Shown here: in pieces, positions 1 to 8,378 of the stretch
Layout of the letters: every line of letters starts with the position of its first letter
How positions within the stretch are numbered: position 1 is the stretch's first letter
Source: Acidobacteria bacterium 13_2_20CM_57_17
Lineage (GTDB): Bacteria; Acidobacteriota; Terriglobia; Acidiferrales; UBA7541
DNA length: 36,153 bases
Assembly: GCA_001914785.1 (NCBI GenBank)
Contig: MNDE01000167.1
Location: forward strand, 1 to 36,153
Direction: 5' to 3'
Made by a program: the position numbers and the translations under genes
The notes under the pieces: generated by a model
Told to the model about the DNA's origin: nothing
Seen by the model: the letters and a program-made list of their open reading frames with translations, nothing else
Database searches by the model: none

Positions 1-1418
1 GGGGTAGAGTCATAGTTTTTGTAGGTGATCCAGGAAGAAGGGGAGCCGCTGGTGGGGGGTGAGAAGGAGGAGGAAAGAGTATAGGTACCGCCGAGGAGGC
101 AAACAACGGAACCAGATTGAGTGGAATTAGCCGCACCCTGAAAGGTTTTGGGAGAAGAAGAGCTAGTGCCGGAATTGGAGTCACTTCCTGAAGGCGAAGC
201 ATAGAGGGTGCAATCGGTAGTCGTCGTCGAGCCGTTGTTCACAGTGATGCTCACCAGGGAGCTCGTCGCTGAGTTGCCTGAGGAGTCGTTCACCTTCGCG
301 GTAAGCGTGTGCGCTCCGTTGGAGAGAGAGTTGGTGTTGAGGGAGAAGGACCAGTTGGAGGTGCCGGAGGCATTGGCGAAGGCGCCGCCATCGACGGAGA
401 GCTGGACGGAGGTGATGGCTAGGCCGTCGGAGGCCACGCCGGAGACAGTGGTGGTGCCGGAGACGGTAGCGCCATTCGCGGGGCTGCTGATAGAAACCGA
501 GGGAGCCGCAGCAGTCACGACGTTAATGCTGAGATTGGCGGAAGCAGAAGCACTGGCGGCATCCTTGACCGCCACAGTAAAGGGAAATGCCCCCGCCACT
601 GTCGGAGTCCCTGAGATGGTTCCAGTTGAAGACAGGCTCAGGCCGGTAGGAAGCGTACCGCTCGAAACCGACCAGGAATAGGGTGTCGATCCGCCTGAGG
701 CGTTGAGCGTAGCGCTGTAAGCGCTACCAACCGTTCCATCCGGTAATTGCGAGCCCGTGATTTGCAGAGGCGGAATAGAGGCGCTGACCGTAATCGTGAG
801 ACTGGCAGAGGCAGAATGCGCTGCAGCATCTTGCGCTTGCACGGTAAAAGGGAAAGAGCCACCTATGCTCGGGGTTCCGGAAACAGATCCAGCCGAATTC
901 AGTGTGAGACCGTTTGGCAGTGCGCCGCTGGTGACGCTCCAGGTATAAGGTGTGGATCCGCCTGAGGCGTTGAGCGTTGCGCTGTAAGCGCTGCCAACGG
1001 TCCCGCCGGGCAACTGCGAACTCGTGATTTGCAGAGCTGGGATAGAGGCACTCACCGTCAAGACACCGGCACTGCTGGTCACACTGCCGGCAGAGTTGCT
1101 GACGATTACTGTGAATTGCGCACCACTGTCCGAAGTACTCGTCGCTGGCGTTGTGTAGGCGGACGAACTCGCCCCACTGACGGCGATGCCGTTTTTCTTC
1201 CACTGGTAATTTAGAGGAGCGGTACCCGTGGCTGCCACTGAGAAGGATGCCGTCTGTCCGGCAGTTACTGCTTTACTTGTTGGTTGTATAGTAATCGAAG
1301 GAGCTGTGGCGACTGGGCCAGTGGTCGTCGTAGACGCCAGCCCAGAACAACCCGTGGAAAAGATACCAAGTAGGATCACTAAAAAAACTAAACTCAAGAC
1401 TAAACTCAAGCGATTCAT
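1..1418 (-). CDS. Ig-repeat surface lipoprotein with C-terminal beta-helix start (partial, runs off window)
   Basis: This reading frame stays open from an ATG at 1418 to the window edge (472 codons seen, no stop). A hydrophobic N-terminus ends in a lipobox-like STGC with Cys at about residue 24, so the product should be a lipid-anchored exported protein. Next come an Ig-like domain (about residues 40-120, motif YQWKKNG), two He_PIG-type putative Ig domains (about 126-304, with motifs such as LPNGLTL and SGTP), and a further bacterial Ig-like domain (about 310-395, SPANGATVSG). From about residue 402 the pattern LYASPSGSDSNSGT resembles the start of DUF1565/Pel9A-type right-handed beta-helix proteins, so the missing C-terminus may be a polysaccharide-binding or lyase-like helix. 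A GAGAG stretch lies just upstream of the ATG. The substrate is unknown. The domain calls are by eye, and the C-terminal one is the least certain. Confidence 0.85.
   Translation of the reverse strand, partial: MNRLSLVLSLVFLVILLGIFSTGCSGLASTTTTGPVATAPSITIQPTSKAVTAGQTASFSVAATGTAPLNYQWKKNGIAVSGASSSAYTTPATSTSDSGAQFTVIVSNSAGSVTSSAGVLTVSASIPALQITSSQLPGGTVGSAYSATLNASGGSTPYTWSVTSGALPNGLTLNSAGSVSGTPSIGGSFPFTVQAQDAAAHSASASLTITVSASIPPLQITGSQLPDGTVGSAYSATLNASGGSTPYSWSVSSGTLPTGLSLSSTGTISGTPTVAGAFPFTVAVKDAASASASANLSINVVTAAAPSVSISSPANGATVSGTTTVSGVASDGLAITSVQLSVDGGAFANASGTSNWSFSLNTNSLSNGAHTLTAKVNDSSGNSATSSLVSITVNNGSTTTTDCTLYASPSGSDSNSGTSSSSPKTFQGAANSTQSGSVVCLLGGTYTLSSSFSPPTSGSPSSWITYKNYDST
682..791. repeat. 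Tandem repeat copy within the Ig lipoprotein gene (partner 949-1058)
   Basis: The stretches 682-791 and 949-1058 are nearly identical at nucleotide level and lie exactly 267 bp (89 codons) apart in the same frame. They encode equivalent parts of two adjacent He_PIG domains. The identity extends to synonymous positions, which points to a fairly recent in-frame duplication or gene conversion. Confidence 0.85.
949..1058. repeat. Tandem repeat copy within the Ig lipoprotein gene (partner 682-791)
   Basis: This is the second copy of the 89-codon-period repeat in the lipoprotein gene. It differs from the first at only scattered positions over about 110 nt. Confidence 0.85.
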
Positions 1419-1709
1419 GCACTGTCTCTCTCAAGAAGTTTCCCCGCCGCGACACTTATTGGCAAAGAGCAGAAAGAGTGCCGGGAGTAGAAGAAGAGTT
1501 CTCCCATCAGCCTGTGTCGAGACTGGGCCTAAAGAAACGATAGGCGGAAGAACTGCAGGCAGACAACTGCTCGTAAGGCCAGAAAACGGGCTGTGAGCCT
1601 TTGTCCATCTAGGGCTGTCAGCCTAAGTCTTACAGAGTCAAGATGTTGGGAGGAGTGTGGAAAGAGCAACGAGATTGCGTTCGGAATCTACGGACCAAGC
1701 CGGAGGTAT

Positions 1710-3125
1710 TTAGGCACTTGCTCTCGCCGAAGCGCCAGAATCCAGCGAGGGGATAAGGTGCTGGGTCAAAGCCTCAATAGGACGACCGAAGCTATAATAC
1801 TCGAAGCCAAGGTCCAACATCGCGCCTGGATTGAGCAGGTTTCGACCATCAATCACCAGTGGTCGGCCCATTGTGCTGTAGATGCGGGCCCAATCAAGCT
1901 GACGGAACTCCTGCCATTCGGTGAGGATTAGGAGTGCGTCGGCACCGTCAGCTACTTCGTAAGGCTCTCGAGAATAGCGAACGTGCGGGAGTATTGCAGA
2001 AGTCCTGTCCATCGCCTCCTGATCGTATGCGCGTACCTGGGCCCCCTCAGCCAGCAATCGGCGAATGATCTCAAGCGAGGGCGCAAACCGGATGTCGTCG
2101 GTGTTAGCCTTGAAGGCCAGACCTAGCACGCCTACTTGCTTATCCTTTACGACCCAAAGCGACTGTCGGATTTTCTCCAAGAACAGATCGATTCTGCGCC
2201 TATTCACCCGCTCGGCCTCTTTCAACATGCCCGAGTCCACTCCTGAGCGTTCCGCCAACTGGATAAAAGCCTGGACATCTTTGGGCAGACAAAAGCCGCC
2301 GAATCCGAGTCCCGCTTCCAGGAATCGTGGTCCGATGCGCGGATCCAAACCCATGGCGTGAGTGACTTCTTGAATGTTGGCGCCTACTTTTTCACACATG
2401 TCAGCAATCATGTTGGCGTACGAAATCTTCATGGCCAAGAAGGAGTTTGAAGCATGCTTGATGAGTTCGGCGCTGTTGATCGTAGTGACCACCAACGCCG
2501 GCGACTGCGTCGAGGGACACCCGCTCAAGTGCACGGGGCAGTGAAAGCGTCGCTCCAGGATCGGACGGTAAATCTCCCGCAGTTGCTTTTCCGAGGTTTC
2601 ATCTTCCACGCCAATAATCACGCGGTCTGGGTGAAGAAAATCCTCGACAGCCGTGCCTTCGCGCAGAAACTCAGGGTTGGAGGCTACGCGAAACTCCACA
2701 CCAGCATTCCGGCGATACACTTCCAGGGTGCGCTTTAACTGTTGTCCCGTTTGCGCGGGCACCGTGCTCTTTTCCACAATCAACTTCGACTCGCACGCTT
2801 CAGCGGCGATCAAGCGCGCTACATTGTCAATCGCCGAGAGGTCGGCTTCGCCCGTCTCCAACGGCGGCGTACCGACACAAATAAAGATGGCTTCTCCCTC
2901 TCGCACGGCTTCTCCGGCGTCACTGGTGAAGGAGAGCTTCTGAGCGCGGCGATTCTCAGCGAGCATCGTATCTAGATGCGGTTCATAGATGGGCACCACG
3001 CCAGATTTCAGCGCAGCGATGCGTTCGGGATCATTATCCGTGCAGATGACTTGATGGCCGGCCTCCGCGAGGCCAGTTCCCGTTACCAACCCCACATATC
3101 CGCAACCGATTACCGAGATTCGCAA
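1710..3125 (-). CDS. ugd: UDP-glucose 6-dehydrogenase
   Basis: The enzyme oxidises UDP-glucose to UDP-glucuronate with two NAD+, supplying a precursor for exopolysaccharide and envelope sugars in the cytoplasm. The 471-residue product opens with the Rossmann motif GCGYVG and continues into the NAD-binding half. It carries the family Lys in NSFLAMKISYANM and the catalytic Cys at residue 279 in GFGGFCLPKD, followed by the UDP-binding domain. The length is normal for bacterial Ugd. The start is TTG at 3125, chosen because a strong GGGAGGT ribosome-binding site lies five bases upstream and the Rossmann fold begins at once. The gene stands alone on the minus strand, about 340 bp downstream of the ATP-grasp gene and 290 bp upstream of the lipoprotein start. 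Confidence 0.95.
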   Translation of the reverse strand: MRISVIGCGYVGLVTGTGLAEAGHQVICTDNDPERIAALKSGVVPIYEPHLDTMLAENRRAQKLSFTSDAGEAVREGEAIFICVGTPPLETGEADLSAIDNVARLIAAEACESKLIVEKSTVPAQTGQQLKRTLEVYRRNAGVEFRVASNPEFLREGTAVEDFLHPDRVIIGVEDETSEKQLREIYRPILERRFHCPVHLSGCPSTQSPALVVTTINSAELIKHASNSFLAMKISYANMIADMCEKVGANIQEVTHAMGLDPRIGPRFLEAGLGFGGFCLPKDVQAFIQLAERSGVDSGMLKEAERVNRRRIDLFLEKIRQSLWVVKDKQVGVLGLAFKANTDDIRFAPSLEIIRRLLAEGAQVRAYDQEAMDRTSAILPHVRYSREPYEVADGADALLILTEWQEFRQLDWARIYSTMGRPLVIDGRNLLNPGAMLDLGFEYYSFGRPIEALTQHLIPSLDSGASARASA

Positions 3126-3464
3126 TTTGGACCTCCCACTCCTCTTCGTCAGACTTCTATGCTTGTTTCAGACCAAGGGTTGAGCAATTGCCAATCGGCG
3201 GACGAGAGCAGCATTCCCTTTGCAAGAAAACACTATGGAAGGCGATTCTCCCGCCATAATTTAGACTCCCACGCAATCTCCAGCAAGACTGACCCTTATC
3301 AGGCTCTGCTTGTCGGCTGTTCAGGTTGACCGTACGCAAAGCGGACCCGCGCCACAATAGGGTTCACACCGCAAATCAGGAACCGGTGAACTCCTGAGGA
3401 ATATGTTGGGTCAATATCGGCGGCAAGCATGGCCCGCGGCCATGCTTGGAGTGGAAGAAACGAG
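3126..3464. other. Intergenic region between ATP-grasp gene and ugd
   Basis: The 339 bp hold no convincing ORF. The only clear element is the hairpin at 3424-3448. The ugd promoter should lie in the part nearest 3126, but I cannot place it with confidence. Confidence 0.5.
3424..3448 (-). terminator. Perfect 11-bp hairpin just past the ATP-grasp stop
   Basis: CAAGCATGGCC and GGCCATGCTTG form a perfect 11-bp stem around a 3-nt CGC loop, 16 bp beyond the ATP-grasp stop codon. No T-run follows in the minus-strand direction, so it may be a factor-dependent terminator or a 3'-end stabilising hairpin rather than a canonical intrinsic terminator. Confidence 0.5.
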
Positions 3465-4718
3465 TCAACTGCGCGAGGGTTCCTTCGGGCGGAGAAGGCG
3501 TTTTCCCGCAACGTAGGCGAAGAGCGGCAAATCAAGAAGTCCGGGAAGCGGGTCATCCCAGGAAAAGATGGCAGACTCTACTGGGCCGCGGATGGACCAC
3601 AGGTATTCGCGCAGTGAAAGCCGGCCTCGCAAGATTTCCTCGATGGCCATCCTGAGGTCGGCGATCAGGTGCACCCAGCGTTCTCCTTCCCGTCCCCGCA
3701 AATGGGGAACGGGTTCGCCCCGGACAAGCAGCCAAAGGAGGTAGGGGAAATCGACGCCCGCACGGCTGGAGAGTGTGTGCCAGCCCCAAACGCGCGGATT
3801 AATATCGAGAACGCTGAATTGACCATTCCGGGGATCTCTTTTGAACTCTACTTCTGCAAGGCCAGTAAACCGCATCGCACCTAGCAGGCGCTCGGCCGGT
3901 TCGATGACTTCCGGTGCGTCAATCGTCTCAACGTAAGTGCTGAAATGACCAAAGTCCCTGGGGAATTGACGCGTGCGCCGCGCCACGACCGAAGCCAGCG
4001 AGTGGCCGTCTTTACAAAGAGCCGCATAAGAGAACTGCGCTTCCCCTCCGCCCGGAACCATCTCTTGGATGATCAGGTTTTCCCGTGAGAATAACGCGCT
4101 GGCTTCGTCATAACGTTTCAGCAACGACTTGCGGTCGTCGGCAGGCCAAGCTTTAGGAATGGTGAGATTACTTGGTCGCAAACGTAAGGCGGGTTTGAGA
4201 ATGACCGGAAAGGGAAAATCAATTGTTGTAAGTTCTTCGCGGGTCGAGGGGCAAAAGGTCCAGGGTTGATGAACCTGGACCTTCTCGGCAAGCTGATAAA
4301 GAAGCCGTTTATCACATGCCCAGCGCAACGTTTCCCATGGCGGGACCGTCACCCGATAACTGCTCGAAAGCGCTTGGTGATGGTTAGATAGCAATCCAAC
4401 GGAATGGTCATCCGTTGGAATTAGTATCCATCCCTTCAAATCATGGGAGGCACACAGTCTTAGAAGGTAATTAATTTTTTCCTGGTCGTCACAGACAGGC
4501 CATGGCAGTCTGCGGCGAACATACCTTGAGGCACTTGCCACAAGGTGACCACCCTGATTGATAAGCCAGACCGGAATCCCCCGTCGGCCCAGACTTCGAA
4601 CCACACCGAGCGCTCGATAGTCCGCGCCCATCACTAAGGCCCCGCGGCCACCCGGGGTGATTGCCACATCGTGTGTCGAGCTTTCGATCCGGTTTGGAAT
4701 TGTGGCTGTGGCCGCCAT
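3465..4718 (-). CDS. ATP-grasp superfamily carboligase-like protein
   Basis: The 417-residue protein has an N-terminal pre-ATP-grasp domain (GALVMGADYRALGVVRSLG) and a central ATP-binding region (FPVILKPALR, then IIQEMVPGG). A metal-binding segment follows, FSVLDINPRVWGWH, with the expected acidic residue and NPR motif. This matches predicted ATP-dependent carboligases of the COG3919 type, which activate a carboxylate as acyl phosphate and join it to an amine; the substrate cannot be read. The ATG at 4718 lies three bases past the stop of the upstream flavoprotein gene, so the two are almost certainly co-transcribed and translationally coupled. No good ribosome-binding site precedes the ATG, which fits coupling. 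Nearby ugd makes a role in envelope or exopolysaccharide modification plausible but unproven. Confidence 0.8.
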   Translation of the reverse strand: MAATATIPNRIESSTHDVAITPGGRGALVMGADYRALGVVRSLGRRGIPVWLINQGGHLVASASRYVRRRLPWPVCDDQEKINYLLRLCASHDLKGWILIPTDDHSVGLLSNHHQALSSSYRVTVPPWETLRWACDKRLLYQLAEKVQVHQPWTFCPSTREELTTIDFPFPVILKPALRLRPSNLTIPKAWPADDRKSLLKRYDEASALFSRENLIIQEMVPGGGEAQFSYAALCKDGHSLASVVARRTRQFPRDFGHFSTYVETIDAPEVIEPAERLLGAMRFTGLAEVEFKRDPRNGQFSVLDINPRVWGWHTLSSRAGVDFPYLLWLLVRGEPVPHLRGREGERWVHLIADLRMAIEEILRGRLSLREYLWSIRGPVESAIFSWDDPLPGLLDLPLFAYVAGKRLLRPKEPSRS

Positions 4719-4721
4719 GAT

Positions 4722-5912
4722 TCATGAACTACGTTTCGAATTACGGTTTCCCAGGATCCCGCGCGTCACGGCGAGGGAGGCAAATTCCGCTCCGGCCACA
4801 AATCGCATGAGGGGACCAAAACTCCAAGCCGCGGGTGCACCAAGGAAGTGGAGACCTGGGATTGAAGTTTGGAATCCAGAATCAAGCTGCGGGTAACCGT
4901 TTATGCGCCGCATCGATTCCAGCATTCGTCCGCTAAGGAATGGATAGCGTGAGACGTCCACGCGATACCCGGTCGCAAGCAGCACATGGTCGACGCGCCG
5001 TTCAGTGCCGTCACTCAATTTAAGAACGACCTGCTCCGCGACTGGAGAAGCAGAAACAACGGATGTGCCTGTGCTGATGCGGATCGGCGCGCAACGTGGG
5101 TTCAACCACGCGGCGCCCGCGGCACGAATAGCGCGCTTTCCCCACCGATCTTGCAATGAGCGTGGTAGCCGCCGGAAAACATTAGGCCTTGCCACTATGT
5201 GACTAAGCCCCGCTTGGCCCACATCGGGAGGCGCATACAGGAGCCGAGCGACCGGCCGAAATGTGTGAAACCACTTTTGGCGCCACAGCCAGCGCACGAA
5301 AGGAGCACGAACCAGCACTTCTACTTCAGCTCCCGTCTCATTCAATAACGCCGCAGACTCCAAAGCACTCTGTCCCCCTCCGATCACGGCAACTCTCTTC
5401 CCTGCGAAGCGGCTGAGGTCGCAGTGTTCGCATGCGTGCGAAGCCAACGTGAACGGAAGATAGCTGAACTCAGGCGGATGCCATGCGAATGGCACAATTC
5501 CAGCCGCGACGATCACCCGTCGCGCTTTCCAGGATTCCCCGTCTTCCAGAGTCAGTTGGAAACCAGTTCCGTTCTTCTCCACGAGACTAACTTTCCTGCA
5601 ATCCAAGTCCGGCACGGCCTGCGATTGAAACCAGCGTCCATAGTCCGTGAAGCGATAGAGCGGCAACGGAGCGGTGACCTGTTTTCCACTCTTCTTTTGA
5701 TAGGCTTGCAGCGTCAGAGATCGAGAAGGATCGGAAAGGTGCGATCCCGCCAATGGAGACCGAAGCAGCATCCCCTTCGGCATGTGCCTTTCCCAAAAAG
5801 ACATTGGCTCGCCGAAAACGCGAATGTCCAGGCCATTGGCGGCTCGAAGATGAGCGGCCGCAGACAAGCCATAAGGGCCGGCCCCTACAATTGCTACGTC
5901 ACATTTCGCCAT
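4722..5912 (-). CDS. FAD/NAD(P)-dependent oxidoreductase (flavin monooxygenase-like)
   Basis: The 396-residue protein has two dinucleotide-binding motifs. The FAD site is at the N-terminus (DVAIVGAGPYGLSAAAHL). A second site, probably for NADPH, lies near residue 160 (VAVIGGGQSALESAALL). A third family motif, LLATGYRVD, comes near the C-terminus. This layout is shared by flavin-containing monooxygenases and the lysine/ornithine N-hydroxylase group. The GMLLRSPL segment resembles the substrate-facing part of those enzymes, but I cannot assign a substrate. It is the first gene of a two-gene unit with the ATP-grasp gene. Only a weak purine-rich stretch (GAAAGAA) precedes the ATG at 5912. Confidence 0.8.
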   Translation of the reverse strand: MAKCDVAIVGAGPYGLSAAAHLRAANGLDIRVFGEPMSFWERHMPKGMLLRSPLAGSHLSDPSRSLTLQAYQKKSGKQVTAPLPLYRFTDYGRWFQSQAVPDLDCRKVSLVEKNGTGFQLTLEDGESWKARRVIVAAGIVPFAWHPPEFSYLPFTLASHACEHCDLSRFAGKRVAVIGGGQSALESAALLNETGAEVEVLVRAPFVRWLWRQKWFHTFRPVARLLYAPPDVGQAGLSHIVARPNVFRRLPRSLQDRWGKRAIRAAGAAWLNPRCAPIRISTGTSVVSASPVAEQVVLKLSDGTERRVDHVLLATGYRVDVSRYPFLSGRMLESMRRINGYPQLDSGFQTSIPGLHFLGAPAAWSFGPLMRFVAGAEFASLAVTRGILGNRNSKRSS

Positions 5913-6106
5913 GTTCTTTCATTCAGTCCGAGATAGATTTACCATTTGATCTTCAAATTTTAGACTAGGGCTAGGGTGCACTCTCTGGGCTTCCTTGGTT
6001 CGAGAGAACCAAGCAGCAAGATCATGCAAGGCAATTTACCTACCATCAAGTTTCGGGACAAGCAGGTGTCCGACTGAATTGCGTATCGGGAAAATGCTGA
6101 GCAAGA

Positions 6107-6130
6107 ATCAAGCATCGGGGCTTGCTTGAT
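6107..6130 (-). terminator. Hairpin downstream of the short PilZ gene
   Basis: ATCAAGCA and TGCTTGAT form an 8-bp stem with an 8-nt GC-rich loop, 18 bp past the PilZ stop. A weak T-rich stretch follows on the minus strand. It is a candidate terminator for the diguanylate cyclase/PilZ transcript. Confidence 0.4.
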
Positions 6131-6148
6131 CTGCCGAGTAATCGCAAT

Positions 6149-6466
6149 TCAATTTGCAGACCTGGGCAACGGCTCCTTTGGCCAGCTGGCAGTCCGACCT
6201 TGAAACTGTAATCCGATTCCAAACCGTCCGTCGGGAAGCCGCTGGCAGTAGACAACTCGCGCAAAAGTTCGCAGGTCGCCTACAATTGAGCTGACCAGTA
6301 GTCGTTCATTCAATTCTTTGGCGCGTTGACTCAGAACGCGTATTCCAAGCGAGCAAACGTTTTCCGTAGTCGTTCGCTCAGAGGCAGACGGATTCTGAGG
6401 GCTGGATACCTCAACTGGAACAGCCAGCCGAATCCGTCTTTCAAGTCGTCCTGATCCCGCGGGCAT
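6149..6466 (-). CDS. PilZ domain protein (c-di-GMP receptor candidate)
   Basis: A single PilZ domain fills this 105-residue protein. The arginine-rich ligand motif (ERRIRL) is near the N-terminus. A (D/N)xSxxG-like motif follows as NVCSLG, where Cys takes the usual Ser position. The barrel ends with ARVVYC and FGIGLQF. Such proteins bind cyclic di-GMP and pass the signal to a partner. The ATG at 6466 is preferred over a GTG four codons upstream because AAGGTGA sits seven bases before it. The gene follows the diguanylate cyclase on the same strand at about 110 bp, so producer and receptor of the second messenger may share a transcript. The Ser-to-Cys change could weaken binding. Confidence 0.75.
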   Translation of the reverse strand: MPAGSGRLERRIRLAVPVEVSSPQNPSASERTTTENVCSLGIRVLSQRAKELNERLLVSSIVGDLRTFARVVYCQRLPDGRFGIGLQFQGRTASWPKEPLPRSAN

Positions 6467-6486
6467 TTGCGTTATCACCTTGCGAG

Positions 6487-6573
6487 CTGGTTTCTGTCAG
6501 TGAGCGCCGGGCTGGGCGGCGCCGAAGAGCTAAGGGAACAAGAATCCAGCTACGATGGATCTCTAGAAACCAG
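6487..6573. other. Long inverted repeat between diguanylate cyclase and PilZ genes
   Basis: CTGGTTTCT at 6487-6495 and AGAAACCAG at 6565-6573 form a perfect 9-bp outer stem. It encloses a GC-rich inner hairpin (GCGCC/GGCGC). The structure fills most of the intergenic space and could act in RNA processing or partial termination. Confidence 0.4.
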
Positions 6574-6578
6574 AAAGC

Positions 6579-7499
6579 CTATTGGCTACGGGAACTAATC
6601 TCCGTTTCGAAACACGACGCTAATCGTTGTCGTTTCTGTTCATACATTGCCTGGTCTGCTTTCATCATCAGGTCTGCGATCGACGCAGGGCTGTCCGGAT
6701 CAAATCGCGCGACGCCCATGCTAAGAGATATCGAGTAGCGAGATTGCTTGGCGCTGATGGATTTCAATAACTCGAAGAGACGTGCTTTGATCGTGGCCTC
6801 GCAGTGCCCGGCTGCCTCAATCGCAAGAACAGCGAACTCGTCTCCCCCGAGACGAGCGACAACATCCGAGTCGCGAAATGTTTCTTCCAAAACTTCGGCC
6901 GTGCGCTCCAACGCGCAGTCGCCCTCCAAATGGCCGAACGTGTCGTTGATCTGTTTCAGGTGGTCCACGTCCATCATAAAGAGCAACATTCCACGACCAG
7001 ATCGGCGCCCAAGTTTCAATTGGCGCTCTGCCAGGGCCATAAAACCACGGCGGTTATACAAGCCTGTGAGCTCGTCCGTGAGGGCAAGGTTGCCCAGTTC
7101 TGCTTGTAGCGTGTACTGCTTCGCGGCACAGCGGACTGCGCGTATCAATAGCTCACTTACTTGCTGACTTCGAGCGTCACCAAGCGACGTGCCGCCAGCT
7201 TTTGTCCGTACGTCCTGCAGCAGGCTGGCGAGCTCTCGATTTGCTTCGGAAAGCAAAGTATGGAAAACATCATCAACCGCTCTGTTTCTCTTGCCAGATA
7301 ACGAGCCCGGAACTCTGCGCCGAAACAATGATTCAGAATCAAACGCCACGTTCAGGATCGCGACGTCTGACGCATCGTTTTCATTTTTGACGTTCGACCG
7401 CTTACGCGGGGAACTTCTAAATCTATTCGATCCCATCGGCATTTGCGTGCGTCCTTGAACTGCGAACGATCCTCCCTTGCAATGTCGGGTTGTTTTCAT
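6579..7499 (-). CDS. Diguanylate cyclase (GGDEF domain)
   Basis: The enzyme condenses two GTP into cyclic di-GMP. The 306-residue product has a non-membrane N-terminal region of about 135 residues with no recognised sensor domain. The GGDEF domain follows from LTDELTGLYNRRGF onward. The catalytic GGDEF signature is intact at residues 218-222 (RLGGDEF). An inhibitory-site RxxD (RDSD, 209-212) lies exactly five residues before it, so product inhibition is expected. No signal peptide or transmembrane segment is visible, so it should be cytosolic. AAGGGA lies five bases before the ATG at 7499. The first 20-40 residues are basic and low in structure, so a start further in is possible. A nine-G run lies about 36 bp upstream. 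Confidence 0.9.
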   Translation of the reverse strand: MKTTRHCKGGSFAVQGRTQMPMGSNRFRSSPRKRSNVKNENDASDVAILNVAFDSESLFRRRVPGSLSGKRNRAVDDVFHTLLSEANRELASLLQDVRTKAGGTSLGDARSQQVSELLIRAVRCAAKQYTLQAELGNLALTDELTGLYNRRGFMALAERQLKLGRRSGRGMLLFMMDVDHLKQINDTFGHLEGDCALERTAEVLEETFRDSDVVARLGGDEFAVLAIEAAGHCEATIKARLFELLKSISAKQSRYSISLSMGVARFDPDSPASIADLMMKADQAMYEQKRQRLASCFETEISSRSQ

Positions 7500-7535
7500 A
7501 CTGTCCCTTGCGACCGTGCTCCGTGTGTCACTTAA

Positions 7536-7544
7536 CCCCCCCCC
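7536..7544 (-). promoter_or_regulatory. Nine-base homopolymer G tract upstream of the diguanylate cyclase
   Basis: Nine consecutive G (minus strand) lie 36 bp before the ATG, in the likely promoter or 5' leader. A tract of this length is prone to slippage and could alter promoter spacing. Confidence 0.4.
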
Positions 7545-7745
7545 AATGCTTTGAGTTCGGCCCGCCTCCGTGTCAGTGCAGTTCGGTATTTGGGGTGATC
7601 GAGGTGGGGGCCCTGTCCATGGAGGCGGCCCGCTCTCTTCACTGCACCATAGCCTGTCGCCAAATTAACTCAATCCGGTGAACTACGCATTCGAAGTGGG
7701 GATAATGATTGAGACATTACAGAGGCCTAACCTGAGACGCAGCCG

Positions 7746-8378
7746 TCAGGCCTGGATCAAGCCATTGCGGATAGCGTAGCGAACCAGACTCGCTGTCTCG
7801 TGGATGTCCAGCTTCTTCATGAGCCTTGCCCGGTGCGATTCGGCAGTTTTTACACTGATGCCCAAGTGTGCAGCGATGTCCTTCGTCGACTTGCCTTCCC
7901 CAACTAATTGAAGTACCTGGCGCTCGCGCCCCGAAAGAGGGTCAGTCGTGACATATGTTTTGGATAGATAGGCATCGACGACAGCTCGCGATATGTTCGG
8001 ACTGAGATATACGGATCCGCGACAGACTTCTTGAATCGCGTGCACGAGATCGGCCCCCGCCTGGCTTTTCAGGACATATCCTCTCACTCCGGCACGCAGC
8101 GACTCGGTGACATATTGATCCTCCGAATGTTGCGTCAGCAGTATCACCTTGGTCTTAGGAGATGATTTTTTCAATTCGCGAGCGGCATCGACGCCATTCA
8201 AGACCGGCATGCTGATGTCGATGATGGCCACGTCAGGCTGCGTAGTCTGTACCGAGCGCAAAGCTTCCTGTCCATCCGAGGCTTCGCACACAACCTGAAA
8301 TCCCTGTTTTTCCAGTAATGCCCTCAGTCCTTGTCGGATGAGGGCATGGTCATCAGCGAGCAATACACGCGTGGGCAT
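7746..8378 (-). CDS. NarL/FixJ-family response regulator, orphan
   Basis: This 210-residue transcription factor has an N-terminal receiver domain and a C-terminal LuxR-type helix-turn-helix. The receiver shows the acidic pair in LLADDH, phospho-acceptor Asp54 (AIIDISMP), the switch Thr in ILLTQH and Lys104 (YVLKSQ). The DNA-binding domain includes ERQVLQLVGEGKSTKDIA and ISVKTAESHR. No kinase gene is adjacent. By eye it is about two-thirds identical to the regulator at 9963-10595, of identical length, with nearly the same recognition helix, so both probably read the same DNA sites. It may take phosphate from the same kinase (10567-11547). The ATG at 8378 has only a weak ribosome-binding site. 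The gene is divergent from the PilZ-Sel1 gene. Confidence 0.92.
   Translation of the reverse strand: MPTRVLLADDHALIRQGLRALLEKQGFQVVCEASDGQEALRSVQTTQPDVAIIDISMPVLNGVDAARELKKSSPKTKVILLTQHSEDQYVTESLRAGVRGYVLKSQAGADLVHAIQEVCRGSVYLSPNISRAVVDAYLSKTYVTTDPLSGRERQVLQLVGEGKSTKDIAAHLGISVKTAESHRARLMKKLDIHETASLVRYAIRNGLIQA

Noticed and set aside
208..681. 157-codon plus-strand ORF antisense to the Ig lipoprotein
   Set aside because: It is Val/Glu/Pro-rich mirror sequence of the Thr/Ser/Gly-rich lipoprotein frame, which has a signal peptide and clear domains.
1588..1624. Direct repeat GGGCTGT(G/C)AGCCT, 24 bp apart, between ugd and the lipoprotein
   Set aside because: Short, imperfect and without a promoter I can place beside it; too weak to call an operator.
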